Part shown: piece after piece, positions 9,356 through 19,496 of the stretch
How positions within the stretch are numbered: the stretch's first letter is position 1
Layout of the letters: each line of letters starts with the position of its first letter
Assembly (NCBI RefSeq): GCF_019139675.1
Contig: NZ_CP077077.1
Span: 2,170,001 to 2,234,000 of the forward strand
From: Pseudomonas maumuensis
GTDB lineage: Bacteria; Pseudomonadota; Gammaproteobacteria; Pseudomonadales; Pseudomonadaceae
Direction: 5' to 3'
Length of the DNA: 64,000 bases
The notes under the pieces: model-generated
Told to the model about the DNA's origin: nothing
Seen by the model: only the letters and a program-made list of their open reading frames with translations
Database searches by the model: none
Position numbers and translations under genes: made by a program

Positions 9356-9381
9356 CTTGACCAATTTGGCTTTCTGTCAAG
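9356..9381. promoter_or_regulatory. Candidate operator, RutR-like half-site within an inverted pair
   Basis: TTGACCA is identical to one half of the RutR consensus known from E. coli (TTGACCA-N2-TGGTCAA). Here it is followed, after three bases, by TGG but then diverges. The flanking CTTGAC and GTCAAG form an inverted repeat with centres about two helical turns apart. A RutR-like TetR protein is encoded at 25839-26459 in this window. Candidate only. Confidence 0.35.
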
Positions 9382-9517
9382 TGCGTCAAAATGGTGAAGG
9401 GGTGTCGCTTTTTAGTGAGCTGATAAATAAATCGATAAAAATCAATTGCTTAGTGTTTTCAATGGATGCATATATTTTTTCTTGATCAATATCCGATCAG
9501 ATACTAGCCTCGATTCT

Positions 9518-11056
<1,539 letters not shown>

Positions 11057-11078
11057 AGCAGTTGGGGCTGCTGCGCAG

Positions 11079-11151
11079 CCCTATCGCCGGCAAGCCGGCT
11101 CCCACAGACGTACCGCAGCCCCCTGTGGGAGCCGGCTTGCCGGCGATAGGG
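11079..11151. repeat. REP inverted pair (29-base perfect arms)
   Basis: Arms 11079-11107 and 11123-11151 are exact reverse complements around a 15-base spacer, with core GCCGGCAAGCCGGCTCCCACAG. This is a REP doublet of the kind abundant in P. putida-group genomes. It sits between two genes of one pathway, so it could act on message stability or end part of the transcripts. Confidence 0.85.
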
Positions 11152-11250
11152 GCGCTTTGCGCCCCCGACAACAAAGGTAGATCTCCATCCCCAGAACGGA
11201 CCGGCGGCTGACCACCGCCGCCTCCAATAAAAACGAGAGAGGCTACAACC

Positions 11251-12618
11251 GTGATCGATGCCCTGAACCACTTGCCGCGCCCCCGCGCCGGCGCCGACCA
11301 GCTGGCCGAGGCCTTCAGCGACCTCGCGCCCCCGCTCACCGCCCGCCAGGCCGCAGTCGAGAGCGCGCGTTGCCTGTACTGCTACGACGCGCCGTGCGTC
11401 AATGCGTGCCCCAGCGAGATCGACATCCCCTCGTTCATCCACCGCATCAGCGACGACAACCTGCAAGGCGCCGCCGAGCGCATTCTCTCGGCCAACATCC
11501 TCGGCGGCAGCTGTGCCCGGGTCTGCCCCACGGAGATCCTTTGCCAGCAAGCCTGCGTGCGCAACAACGCCCAGGAGTGCGCCCCGGTGCTGATCGGCCA
11601 ATTGCAGCGCTACGCCCTGGAGCATGCCGGCTTCACCGAGCATCCGTTCCAGCGCTCGCCGGCCAGCGGCAAGCGCATCGCGGTGGTCGGCGCCGGCCCC
11701 GCCGGGTTGTCGTGCGCGCACCGGCTGGCCATGCACGGCCACGACGTGGTGATCTTCGAGGCGCGGGAAAAGGCCGGCGGTCTCAACGAATACGGCATCG
11801 CCCGCTATAAGCTGGTGGACGACTACGCCCAGCGCGAAGTGGAGTTCCTGCTTGGCATCGGCGGGATCGAGATCCGCCATGGCCAGCGCCTGGGCGGCAA
11901 CCTGTCGCTGGCCGAGCTGCATGGCCAGTACGACGCGGTGTTCCTCGGCCTGGGCCTGGGGGCCGTGCGCCAGCTGGGCCTGGCGGACGAAGACGCGCCG
12001 GGCCTGCTCGCTGCCACCGACTATATCCGCGAATTGCGCCAGGCCGACGACCTCGCCCAGCTGCCGCTGGCTGACCGCTGCCTGGTGCTCGGCGCCGGCA
12101 ACACCGCCATCGACATGGCCGTGCAGATGAGCCGTCTGGGCGCCCGCGACGTCAACCTGGTGTATCGCCGCGGCGAGGCCGACATGGGCGCCACCGGTCA
12201 CGAACAGGAAATCGCCAAGCACAACCAGGTACGTCTGCACACCTGGGCCCGGCCCGATGCCGTGCTGCTGGATGATGCCGGGCGCGTGCGCGGCATGCGC
12301 TTCGCGCGCACGCAATTGATCGACGGACGCCTGGGCGATACCGGCGAAACCTTCGAGCTGGCCGCCGACGCAATCTTCAAGGCCATCGGCCAGCGTTTCG
12401 ATGAGCAAAGCCTCGGCGATCCGCTGGCGGCGCAACTGGCCCGCGACGGCGAGCGCATCCAGGTGGACGCGCACATGCGCACTTCCATCCCCGGCATCTA
12501 TGCCGGCGGTGACTGCACCGCGCTGGGCCAGGACCTCACCGTCCAGGCCGTGCAACATGGCAAGCTGGCCGCCGAAGCCATCCATGCCCAACTCATGCTC
12601 AACGTGGAGGCTGCGTAA
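11251..12618 (+). CDS. preT: NAD-dependent dihydropyrimidine dehydrogenase, PreT-type subunit
   Basis: 455 residues with a GTG start preceded by GAGAGAGG. The N-terminal iron-sulfur region carries Cys41, Cys44, Cys49, Cys53 and a second group Cys88, Cys92, Cys98, Cys102. An FAD Rossmann fold follows (VVGAGPAG at about 146-152) and then an NAD(P) fold (LVLGAGNTAID at about 280). This matches glutamate synthase small-subunit-like PreT (PydX), which takes electrons from or to NAD(H) and passes them to PreA. Its stop codon is directly followed by the PreA ATG, so the two subunits are translationally linked. Confidence 0.92.
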   Translation: MIDALNHLPRPRAGADQLAEAFSDLAPPLTARQAAVESARCLYCYDAPCVNACPSEIDIPSFIHRISDDNLQGAAERILSANILGGSCARVCPTEILCQQACVRNNAQECAPVLIGQLQRYALEHAGFTEHPFQRSPASGKRIAVVGAGPAGLSCAHRLAMHGHDVVIFEAREKAGGLNEYGIARYKLVDDYAQREVEFLLGIGGIEIRHGQRLGGNLSLAELHGQYDAVFLGLGLGAVRQLGLADEDAPGLLAATDYIRELRQADDLAQLPLADRCLVLGAGNTAIDMAVQMSRLGARDVNLVYRRGEADMGATGHEQEIAKHNQVRLHTWARPDAVLLDDAGRVRGMRFARTQLIDGRLGDTGETFELAADAIFKAIGQRFDEQSLGDPLAAQLARDGERIQVDAHMRTSIPGIYAGGDCTALGQDLTVQAVQHGKLAAEAIHAQLMLNVEAA

Positions 12619-13893
12619 ATGGCCGACCTGTCCATCGTATTCGCCGGCATCAAGGCACCCAATCCATTCTGGTTGGCCTCCGCGCCCCCTACCGACAAGG
12701 CCTACAACGTGGTCCGCGCCTTCGAGGCAGGCTGGGGCGGCGTAGTGTGGAAGACCCTCGGCGAGGACCCGGCGGCGGTCAACGTGTCGTCGCGCTACTC
12801 GGCGCACTACGGCGCCAACCGCCAGGTGCAGGGCATCAACAACATCGAGCTGATCACCGACCGTTCGCTGGAGATCAACCTGCGCGAGATCACCCAGGTG
12901 AAGAAGGACTGGCCCGACCGGGCGCTGATCGTGTCGCTGATGGTGCCCTGCGTCGAGGAGTCGTGGAAGTTCATCCTGCCGTTGGTGGAGGCCACTGGCG
13001 CCGACGGCATCGAGCTCAACTTCGGCTGCCCCCACGGCATGCCCGAGCGCGGCATGGGCGCCGCCGTCGGCCAGGTGCCCGAGTATGTGGAAATGGTCAC
13101 CCGCTGGTGCAAGACCCATTGCACCCTGCCGGTGATCGTCAAGCTCACCCCCAATATCACCGACATCCGCCAGTCGGCGCGGGCCGCCCACCGCGGTGGG
13201 GCGGACGCGGTGTCGCTGATCAACACGATCAACTCGATCACCAGCGTCGACCTCGACCGCATGGTCGCCCACCCGATCGTCGGCGACCAGAGCACCCATG
13301 GCGGCTACTGCGGGTCGGCGGTCAAGCCGATCGCCCTGAACATGGTCGCCGAGATCGCCCGCGACCCCGAGACCCATGGTCTGCCGATCTGCGGCATAGG
13401 CGGTATCGGCACCTGGCGTGACGCCGCCGAGTTCATCGCCCTGGGCAGCGGCGCGGTGCAGGTGTGCACTGCAGCGATGCTGCATGGATTTCGCATCGTC
13501 GAAGACATGCAGGATGGCCTGGCGCGCTGGATGGACCAGCATGGCCACCGCAGCCTCGAGGCGTTCCGTGGCCAGGCCGTGGGGCACACCACCGACTGGA
13601 AGTACCTGGATATCAACTACAAGTCGGTGGCGCAGATCGACCAGGACGCCTGCATCGGCTGCGGGCGTTGCCACATCGCCTGCGAGGACACCTCGCACCA
13701 GGCCATCGCCAGCGCCCTGAAGGCCGACGGCACCCACGCCTACAGTGTGATCGAGGCCGAGTGCGTGGGCTGCAACCTGTGCCAGATCACCTGCCCGGTG
13801 GAGGGTTGCATCGAGATGGTGGCGCAGGACACTGGCAAGCCGTACATGAACTGGACGCAGGATCCGCGCAATCCCTATCGCGAGGCGGGTTGA
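12619..13893 (+). CDS. preA: Dihydropyrimidine dehydrogenase, PreA-type catalytic subunit
   Basis: 424 residues. An FMN-binding dihydroorotate-dehydrogenase-like barrel fills about residues 1-310. The active-site cysteine is Cys137 in NFGCPHGMPERG, the position used by pyrimidine-reducing enzymes. Two [4Fe-4S] ferredoxin motifs end the protein: CIGCGRCHIAC and CVGCNLCQITCPVEGC. It reduces uracil or thymine to the dihydropyrimidine, the first step of the pathway. With PreT, the dihydropyrimidinase and the amidohydrolase the pathway to beta-alanine is complete in this window. Confidence 0.94.
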   Translation: MADLSIVFAGIKAPNPFWLASAPPTDKAYNVVRAFEAGWGGVVWKTLGEDPAAVNVSSRYSAHYGANRQVQGINNIELITDRSLEINLREITQVKKDWPDRALIVSLMVPCVEESWKFILPLVEATGADGIELNFGCPHGMPERGMGAAVGQVPEYVEMVTRWCKTHCTLPVIVKLTPNITDIRQSARAAHRGGADAVSLINTINSITSVDLDRMVAHPIVGDQSTHGGYCGSAVKPIALNMVAEIARDPETHGLPICGIGGIGTWRDAAEFIALGSGAVQVCTAAMLHGFRIVEDMQDGLARWMDQHGHRSLEAFRGQAVGHTTDWKYLDINYKSVAQIDQDACIGCGRCHIACEDTSHQAIASALKADGTHAYSVIEAECVGCNLCQITCPVEGCIEMVAQDTGKPYMNWTQDPRNPYREAG

Positions 13894-13937
13894 GGGCGGA
13901 GGGAGGCCGGCCTCACGCAGCGCTCCGAAGTTTTCGT

Positions 13938-14846
13938 CTAGCCGTACAGGCCGGCGTGCGGGGTCTGCCCGATCATCTCGAGGAACGCCTGCACCAGCGG
14001 GCTGCGATCATGCCGGCGGGTCAGCACCAGCAACGGCGCGCAGGCCTCGGGTTCGGCCAGGGGCAGGTAGGTAACGTCATGCCTGCCCAGGTTCCGCGTG
14101 CAGTGCGGTACCACCGCGACGCCGCGGCCCGCGGCCACCAGGGCGATGATCGAGGTGATCTGCCTTCCGGCAGGCCCCAGGCGGGGCCGCACGCCATGCC
14201 GGCGGTAGAGTGGGTCCAGGATCTCGTACAGACCCGAGCCGTAGTCGCTGGGGAAGGTGATCAGCGGGTAGGCACTCAGCTCGGCCAGGCTCACCTGTTG
14301 CCGGCGGGCGAGGGGATTGGCGCTGGCCACGGCTGCCACTAGCGGCTCGCTGCCCAAGCTCAACACCTGTACCCGCGCATCGTCGTCGGGGGGCGGCAGG
14401 CGGCTCATGGCGATGTCCAGGCGGCCCTCGACGAGTTGTGGCAACAGGGTGCTTGAGGCGCCTTCCTCCGCAGTCAGCTGCACATCCGGATTGGCCGAGC
14501 AGAATGCCTGGATGGAGTGGCTGAATACTTCCGACAGGGCGATCGAGCTGGCATGCCCCAGCGCCAAGTGTCCGGCAGCTCCGGCTGCCAGCTTGGCGCT
14601 GATGGCGGTGGTCAGGTCGACCTGCTCCAGTACCGAGCGGGCATATGGCAGAAATTGCCGCCCCTCGGCGGTGAGCTTGACATTGCGTGTGCTGCGATCG
14701 AACAGGCGAAAGCCCAATTCGCTTTCCAACGCCGATATCTGCCGGGTCAATGGCGGCTGAGCCATGTGCAGCCGCGCCGCGGCCCGACCAAAGTGCAATT
14801 CCTCGCTGACCAGCAGAAAACAGCTTAGGCGACGTAGGTCCATCAT
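13938..14846 (-). CDS. LysR-family regulator, divergent from the putative biosynthetic cluster
   Basis: 302 residues starting MMDLRRL (the second ATG at 14843 is equally possible; AAGGA lies just upstream). The longer frame to 15116 runs into intergenic sequence. The winged helix is at about 1-60 (HMAQPPLTRQISALE) and the inducer-binding domain follows. The benzoate/catechol-type LysR features (LHFGRAAARLHMAQPPLTRQI) suggest the CatR/BenM branch, whose effectors are often aromatic or dicarboxylic acids. It is transcribed away from the ATP-grasp gene across 324 bases and is the natural regulator of that operon. Confidence 0.88.
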   Translation of the reverse strand: MMDLRRLSCFLLVSEELHFGRAAARLHMAQPPLTRQISALESELGFRLFDRSTRNVKLTAEGRQFLPYARSVLEQVDLTTAISAKLAAGAAGHLALGHASSIALSEVFSHSIQAFCSANPDVQLTAEEGASSTLLPQLVEGRLDIAMSRLPPPDDDARVQVLSLGSEPLVAAVASANPLARRQQVSLAELSAYPLITFPSDYGSGLYEILDPLYRRHGVRPRLGPAGRQITSIIALVAAGRGVAVVPHCTRNLGRHDVTYLPLAEPEACAPLLVLTRRHDRSPLVQAFLEMIGQTPHAGLYG

Positions 14847-15170
14847 CTTCGTCCTTGAGGTGTCAGTCAGTCGGTCGGAAATACCATTGGATCCAATTTC
14901 CGGCCCATCATATAAGGCAGCGGGAAAGCTTGACGAGAGGGCTGGGATGCTTTTGCTGCGTTGTCTTCGAAACATCCTGTTACTTGGCCGATGTGCGGTA
15001 TGCCGGCAGCGCTGACGAGGCTGATGGGCCTCGCAGCATCTTGACCTTGCAAGTATCAATGGCGACCGAATCGGTATTGGCATTTCCTCTGGTTTGATTT
15101 GCAGAATCCAGATCAATCGCCCCCTGATCGGGGGATATTCACGACAATGTCGTCATGCAAGGAACGCCTT
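14847..15170. promoter_or_regulatory. Divergent promoter region of LysR gene and ATP-grasp operon
   Basis: 324 bases without a credible gene. The perfect 12-base palindrome ATTGGATCCAAT is at 14886-14897, 40 bases from the LysR start, where LysR proteins commonly bind for autoregulation. The stretch around 14910 (ATCATATAAGG) is a possible promoter element. No other clear feature is seen. Confidence 0.5.
14886..14897. promoter_or_regulatory. Candidate LysR operator palindrome
   Basis: ATTGGATCCAAT, a perfect dyad between the LysR gene and the operon it probably controls. LysR sites usually show T-N11-A with imperfect dyad symmetry, and this dyad fits in position. No binding evidence exists. 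Confidence 0.4.
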
Positions 15171-16412
15171 ATGCAGCTCATCGTTTTCTGCCCGCCGAAG
15201 ATCATTCTCCAGCACGACGCAGCCAGCTGGGCCGCCGCGCTGGGCGAGGGAGGGTTGCTGCTGAGCTGCAGCTCCCGGGCCCGGGAAATCACCACGCACC
15301 TCGGCGAGCAGGTGGCATACCGGCTGTTCGACAACTTCAACGACAATGCCCTGGTCGAAGTGGATGTGCATGAGCTGGCCCGCGAATTGACGGCGCCGTT
15401 GTGCGTGGCCCTGGCCGAGATCGATGTGCTGCGGGTCGCACGGATCAACGACCGCCTCGGTGTCAGCACGGGGGCAGAGGGGCGGGCGATGTTCTACCGC
15501 GACAAGTTCTTCATGAAACAGCGTACCCACGACCGTGGCCTGAAGATCGCCGAGATGGCACCGCTGCCCCATGCCACCGAAGCCCTGCGTTTCAGCGAGG
15601 CGCACGGTTTTCCGGTGGTGGTCAAGCCGCGCGACGGACGTGGCTCCAACGGTGTGGAAGTTCTTCGCGACCTGGCCCAGTTGCGCACGTGGCTGGCCCG
15701 GCAACCATCGACCACCTTTCACAATCTGATGATCGAACGCTTCGTGCGCGGCAGTCATTACATCGTCAACGGCTTGTACATCGACGGCAAGCCGATCCTG
15801 GTGTCACCGGTGCGGGTGATGACCTCGGCGCTGGATTTTCTCGGCGGCAAGTCCCACGACCTGCACATGCTCGATGCCGGCAACCCGATGCGCGATCGTC
15901 TGGTGCGCTATGCGCGGACGCTGGTCGAGGATGTGCTGCCCTCCGAGCCGACCATGCTTTTCCACCTGGAATTGTTTGTCGACCAGCAGGACGAGATCGT
16001 CCTGTGCGAGATCGCCTCGCGTCTGGGCGGGGTGTTCTTCAATCAGGAGATCACCCATGCCTGGGGCCTCGACCCGCGCATGGCATTCCTGCGGGCGCTG
16101 CGCGACCCGGACTATCGTCCGGCGGCGATGAGCGAGCCGCGACAGATGGTCGGGCATATCAGTATTCCGCCACGGGTAGGCCTGCTGCGCGACGTGCCGA
16201 CCGAGTGCGCGCTCGACGACGTGCTGGAGCACCGCATCTCGGCAAGCCGGATGACCACCTACCGTTCGATGGAGTTCACCAACTCGGAAATCTTCAACGC
16301 CATCGTCGCGGGGCGTGACGAGCGCGAACTGCAACTGCGGCTCGCCGAGGTGGAGCGCTGGTTCCATGACAGCTGCGATTGGGCCGGCATCGAAGCCGCC
16401 ACCCCGGCCTGA
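15171..16412 (+). CDS. ATP-grasp carboxylate-amine ligase
   Basis: 413 residues from the ATG at 15171, which has AAGGAA six bases upstream; earlier ATGs at 15099 and 15147 lack such a site. ATP-grasp marks are Lys112 (RDKFFMKQ), Lys152 (VVVKPRDGRGSNG), and the metal-binding end Glu267 (HLELFVD) and Glu280-x3-Arg284 (CEIASRLGG). The E-x3-R-x-GG ending is that of L-amino acid ligases and purine-type carboxylate ligases. The reaction would be ATP-dependent amide formation through an acyl phosphate. It leads a seven-gene co-directional run with an aldolase, an acylating dehydrogenase and an aminotransferase. It may join the amino acid made there to another amine. Substrates unknown. Confidence 0.82.
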   Translation: MQLIVFCPPKIILQHDAASWAAALGEGGLLLSCSSRAREITTHLGEQVAYRLFDNFNDNALVEVDVHELARELTAPLCVALAEIDVLRVARINDRLGVSTGAEGRAMFYRDKFFMKQRTHDRGLKIAEMAPLPHATEALRFSEAHGFPVVVKPRDGRGSNGVEVLRDLAQLRTWLARQPSTTFHNLMIERFVRGSHYIVNGLYIDGKPILVSPVRVMTSALDFLGGKSHDLHMLDAGNPMRDRLVRYARTLVEDVLPSEPTMLFHLELFVDQQDEIVLCEIASRLGGVFFNQEITHAWGLDPRMAFLRALRDPDYRPAAMSEPRQMVGHISIPPRVGLLRDVPTECALDDVLEHRISASRMTTYRSMEFTNSEIFNAIVAGRDERELQLRLAEVERWFHDSCDWAGIEAATPA

Positions 16413-16443
16413 GCCTGACCTCGTTCGATTTTTTCCTTCATTG

Positions 16444-16472
16444 CCGACGCCCTCCGGTAAAGGGGGCGTCGG
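16444..16472 (+). terminator. Hairpin between ATP-grasp and AbrB-like genes
   Basis: CCGACGCCC (16444-16452) pairs with GGGCGTCGG (16464-16472) around an 11-base loop. No T-tract follows, so this is more likely an intercistronic structure that modulates downstream expression than a full terminator. Confidence 0.4.
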
Positions 16473-16494
16473 TTCGCAGACAGGTGAGCCAGCC

Positions 16495-17538
16495 ATGAAA
16501 CCCTTGATAGAAAGCCTTGTTCCCATTCCCGTAGCGGCCTTCGGCGCCTGGATCGGATTTCTCAGTGGCCTGCCGCTGGGCGAGCTGATCGGCGCCATTT
16601 GTGCGGTCACCGCCTTGAGCAAGTGGGGCGTGCGCATGCGCATGCCGTTCCCGTTCGTGGCCACCGTGCAATTGCTGCTGGGCATCAGTGTCGGCTCCAC
16701 GGTCACTGCTTCGATGATGCACGAGCTCACTGACTTCAGCATTCTGCTCGGGCTGCTGGTGTGCATGACCACACAGATCCTGGTGGGCTACAACTGGCTG
16801 CGCCGCATGGAGAAGTGGGGCCATATCGAAAGCCTGCTCAGTGCCATTCCCGGTGCCATGGCGGCGGTAATGACGGTGTCGGGGGAGCAGGGGCCGGCCT
16901 CAGGACGCATCGCCTTCGTGCATATCGTCCGGCTGTTGGCGCTGTTGCTGGTGGTGACGCTGATCGCAGGCGGGCATGGCGACAGTGCGGCGCCGGCCAC
17001 CGGCACCCTGGGCGACTACCTGCGGATCGTCCCGGTGGCGCTGGTCGCGGTTGCCGCCGGCTATCTGCTGGAGCGCTTCGATGTGCCCGCGCCGTACATG
17101 CTTACCGGCTTGGTCTGTGCGGCCGCGGTCAACATCGGCATGCCTTCGGTCAACCTGCATGTGCCCGACCCGGTGGCGATGGTGGCGTTGATCCTGCTGG
17201 GCGGCTTGATCGGCATCCGCTTGCGCGACATCACCCTGGGCGACGTACTGCGATACGTGCGTGCAGGCCTGGTGGTGACCACGCTGACCTTCTGCACCAC
17301 CGTGCTGGTAGCCGCGCTCGCCGCCCAACTCACCGGCAAACCCTTCCTGGCGCTGTTCATGTCCTGGGTGCCGGGCGGGGTCGAGGTCATGACTGCGGCA
17401 GCCCTGTTGCTCAAACTCGATCCGGCCTTCGTCATGCTCAACCACGTGGTGCGCATGTCGATCATTCATATCTCCCCGGCATTCCTGCCCAAGCGGCTGC
17501 TCCAGCCCGAACCGGTTACCGACACACCGCGCAACTGA
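16495..17538 (+). CDS. AbrB-family (AmoA-like) inner-membrane protein
   Basis: 347 residues from the ATG at 16495 with a GTGAGCC leader. Nine to ten hydrophobic segments in two related halves are visible, as in the AbrB/ammonia-monooxygenase-like membrane family: first half LIGAICAVTALSKWG and second half MLTGLVCAAAVNIG, each followed by gly-rich segments. The PGAMAAVM and PGGVEVMT motifs at matching places in each half are the family hallmark. Function in this family is unsettled; some members behave as transporters. Inside this operon an export or precursor-uptake role is plausible. Confidence 0.8.
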   Translation: MKPLIESLVPIPVAAFGAWIGFLSGLPLGELIGAICAVTALSKWGVRMRMPFPFVATVQLLLGISVGSTVTASMMHELTDFSILLGLLVCMTTQILVGYNWLRRMEKWGHIESLLSAIPGAMAAVMTVSGEQGPASGRIAFVHIVRLLALLLVVTLIAGGHGDSAAPATGTLGDYLRIVPVALVAVAAGYLLERFDVPAPYMLTGLVCAAAVNIGMPSVNLHVPDPVAMVALILLGGLIGIRLRDITLGDVLRYVRAGLVVTTLTFCTTVLVAALAAQLTGKPFLALFMSWVPGGVEVMTAAALLLKLDPAFVMLNHVVRMSIIHISPAFLPKRLLQPEPVTDTPRN

Positions 17539-17565
17539 ACCTTCGATCACAAGGACTCGATCTCG

Positions 17566-18579
17566 ATGACCGCTGCAATCGCCATTCATGATCCGACCCT
17601 GCGCGACGGCAACCATGCCGTCTCCCATTCGTTGAGCCTGGAGGACATCGCCGCCTATTGCCGTGCAGTCGACGGCTGCGGCCTGAGCGTGGTCGAGGTG
17701 GGCCACGGTAACGGCCTGGGGGCATCCTCCCTGCAACTGGGCCTGGCCCGCCACGCCGACACCGAGATGCTCGAGACCGCACGCGCCAACCTCAGCCGCA
17801 CGCGCCTGGGCATCCACATGATTCCAGGCTTCGCCAGGCTCGGCGATATCGATACCGCGCTGCGGATCGGTGTCGAGGTGTTGCGTATCGCCTCCCATTG
17901 CACCGAGGCGAGCGTGACCGAAAGCTATATCGAGCATGCCCGTGCCAATGGCGCCTATGTGCATGGCGTACTGATGATGTGCCACATGGCCAGCCCCGAG
18001 CGCTTGCTCGAGGAGGCGACGAAACAACAGGGCTATGGTGCCAACGCCATCGTGCTGATGGATTCGGCGGGGCACCTCGATCCGGACAGCACCCGTGAGC
18101 GCATTGCCTTGCTCAGCAACGAGCTGTCGATTCCGCTGGGCTTCCATGGCCACAACAACCTGGGCCTGGCCATCGCCAACTCGCTGGCCGCGGTCCAGGC
18201 CGGGGCGACCATCGTCGACGGTTGCATGCGTGGCTTCGGCGCCGGTGCCGGCAACACCCAACTGGAGACCCTGTGCGCTGTGCTTGAACGCTACCGCTTC
18301 GGCACCGGCGTGGACATCTTCGCCTTGTGTCGCGCCATCGAGCAGTTGGAGAGCATCGCCCCGGTCAGCACCGCCACGGTCGTCAAGACCGCCAACCTGA
18401 TCAGCGGCCTGTACGGTGTGTGCAGCGGGTTCGAGAAACATGTCGCGCGCGCCGCCAGTGAGTTCGGCGTCGAACCGCGGCGAATCTATGAAGCCCTGGC
18501 CCAGTGCAATGCCGTAGCCGGCCAGGAAGACCTGATCATCTCGGTGGCCAGCCGCCTTTCGCAACCTTCCGTTGCCTGA
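17566..18579 (+). CDS. 4-hydroxy-2-oxovalerate aldolase-family enzyme (DmpG/BphI/NikB-like)
   Basis: 337 residues of the HMG-CoA-lyase-like aldolase family. All key residues of the DmpG/BphI type are seen: Arg13, metal Asp14 and His17 in TLRDGNHAV, metal His194 and His196 in FHGHNNLG, and the conserved Tyr in GLYGVCSGF. The class II enzyme reversibly joins pyruvate (or another 2-oxo acid) to an aldehyde, giving a 4-hydroxy-2-oxo acid. The acylating aldehyde dehydrogenase follows 15 bases later, and such pairs form a channelling complex. No meta-cleavage genes are present. An aminotransferase follows instead, which suggests synthesis of a 4-hydroxy amino acid, like NikB in nikkomycin side-chain assembly (inference). 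Confidence 0.88.
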   Translation: MTAAIAIHDPTLRDGNHAVSHSLSLEDIAAYCRAVDGCGLSVVEVGHGNGLGASSLQLGLARHADTEMLETARANLSRTRLGIHMIPGFARLGDIDTALRIGVEVLRIASHCTEASVTESYIEHARANGAYVHGVLMMCHMASPERLLEEATKQQGYGANAIVLMDSAGHLDPDSTRERIALLSNELSIPLGFHGHNNLGLAIANSLAAVQAGATIVDGCMRGFGAGAGNTQLETLCAVLERYRFGTGVDIFALCRAIEQLESIAPVSTATVVKTANLISGLYGVCSGFEKHVARAASEFGVEPRRIYEALAQCNAVAGQEDLIISVASRLSQPSVA

Positions 18580-18594
18580 CTCTGGAGTGCGTTC

Positions 18595-19473
18595 ATGTCC
18601 CTGAAAACCGCCATCATCGGCAGCGGCAACATTGGCTGCGACATCCTGTGCAAGGTCCTGGCACACCCGGACCTGGACTGCACGCTGGTCGCCGGACGCT
18701 CCCCACACTCCGCGGGCCTTGCCTTCGCCCGTGAGCGCGGGGTCGCCATCACCGCCGACGGTATCGACGGTCTGTTCGCCCGAATCGGCGAGTTCGACCT
18801 GGTGTTCGACGCCACCTCGGCCGCCGACCATGAGCACCATGCGCCGCGCCTGATCGAGGCCGGCAAGGTGATCATCAACCTCACCCCGGCGGCCCTGGGC
18901 CAATTGTGCGTGCCTTCGCTCAACGGCCTGGAGCTGACCGGAGCGAGCAACGTCAACATGATCACTTGTGGTGGCCAGGCCTCGATCCCGTTGGCCGCCG
19001 CCATCGCCCGGGCCAACCCGGGGGTGCGCTACATCGAGGTGGTGTCGTCGATCAGCGCCGAAAGCGCGGGGCCGGCCACCCGACGCAACCTGAGCAACTA
19101 CATCACCACCACCGAACAGGCGCTGCGACGTTTCACCGGCTGCGAGCAGGTCAAGGCGATCCTCAACATCAACCCGGCCAAGCCCAATGTCTACATGCAG
19201 ACGGCGGTGTCGGCTCTCATCGCCCAGGCCGACCTGGCCGCCACCCGCCGCGAGGTGGAGCGGGCCGTGGCGCTGGTACGCGAGGCCGTGCCCGGCTACG
19301 AGGTGATCGTCGACCTGCACTACAGCGAAGGTCGCCTGTTCACCATGGTGCGGGTCGAGGGGGCGGGCGACTACCTCGATCCGAGTGCCGGCAATCTCGA
19401 CATCATCACCGCGACGGCCACCCATATGGCCGCGCTCATGGCGCGTGGCCGCATGGCCGTGCGCGCCGCCTGA
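18595..19473 (+). CDS. Acylating aldehyde dehydrogenase (DmpF/BphJ/NikA-like)
   Basis: 292 residues, slightly shorter than DmpF-type enzymes (about 310). The NAD-binding start AIIGSGNIG, the DATSA block, the NLTPAA block and the catalytic Cys125 in NMITCGGQA are all present. The dehydrogenase interconverts an acyl-CoA and its aldehyde with NAD(H). Paired with the aldolase upstream it can supply an aldehyde by reducing an acyl-CoA. In known catabolic pairs the flow is the other way, but those clusters also carry hydratase and dioxygenase genes, absent here. The acyl chain is not predictable. Confidence 0.88.
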   Translation: MSLKTAIIGSGNIGCDILCKVLAHPDLDCTLVAGRSPHSAGLAFARERGVAITADGIDGLFARIGEFDLVFDATSAADHEHHAPRLIEAGKVIINLTPAALGQLCVPSLNGLELTGASNVNMITCGGQASIPLAAAIARANPGVRYIEVVSSISAESAGPATRRNLSNYITTTEQALRRFTGCEQVKAILNINPAKPNVYMQTAVSALIAQADLAATRREVERAVALVREAVPGYEVIVDLHYSEGRLFTMVRVEGAGDYLDPSAGNLDIITATATHMAALMARGRMAVRAA

Positions 19474-19496
19474 AACGGACTTCTGGAGAATCCTGC

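Noticed and set aside
17566..19473. Aldolase and acylating dehydrogenase as part of a meta-cleavage aromatic degradation pathway
   Set aside because: No extradiol dioxygenase, 2-hydroxymuconic hydrolase or dehydrogenase, or 2-oxopent-4-enoate hydratase gene is near. The flanking genes are a ligase, an aminotransferase and a phosphatase.
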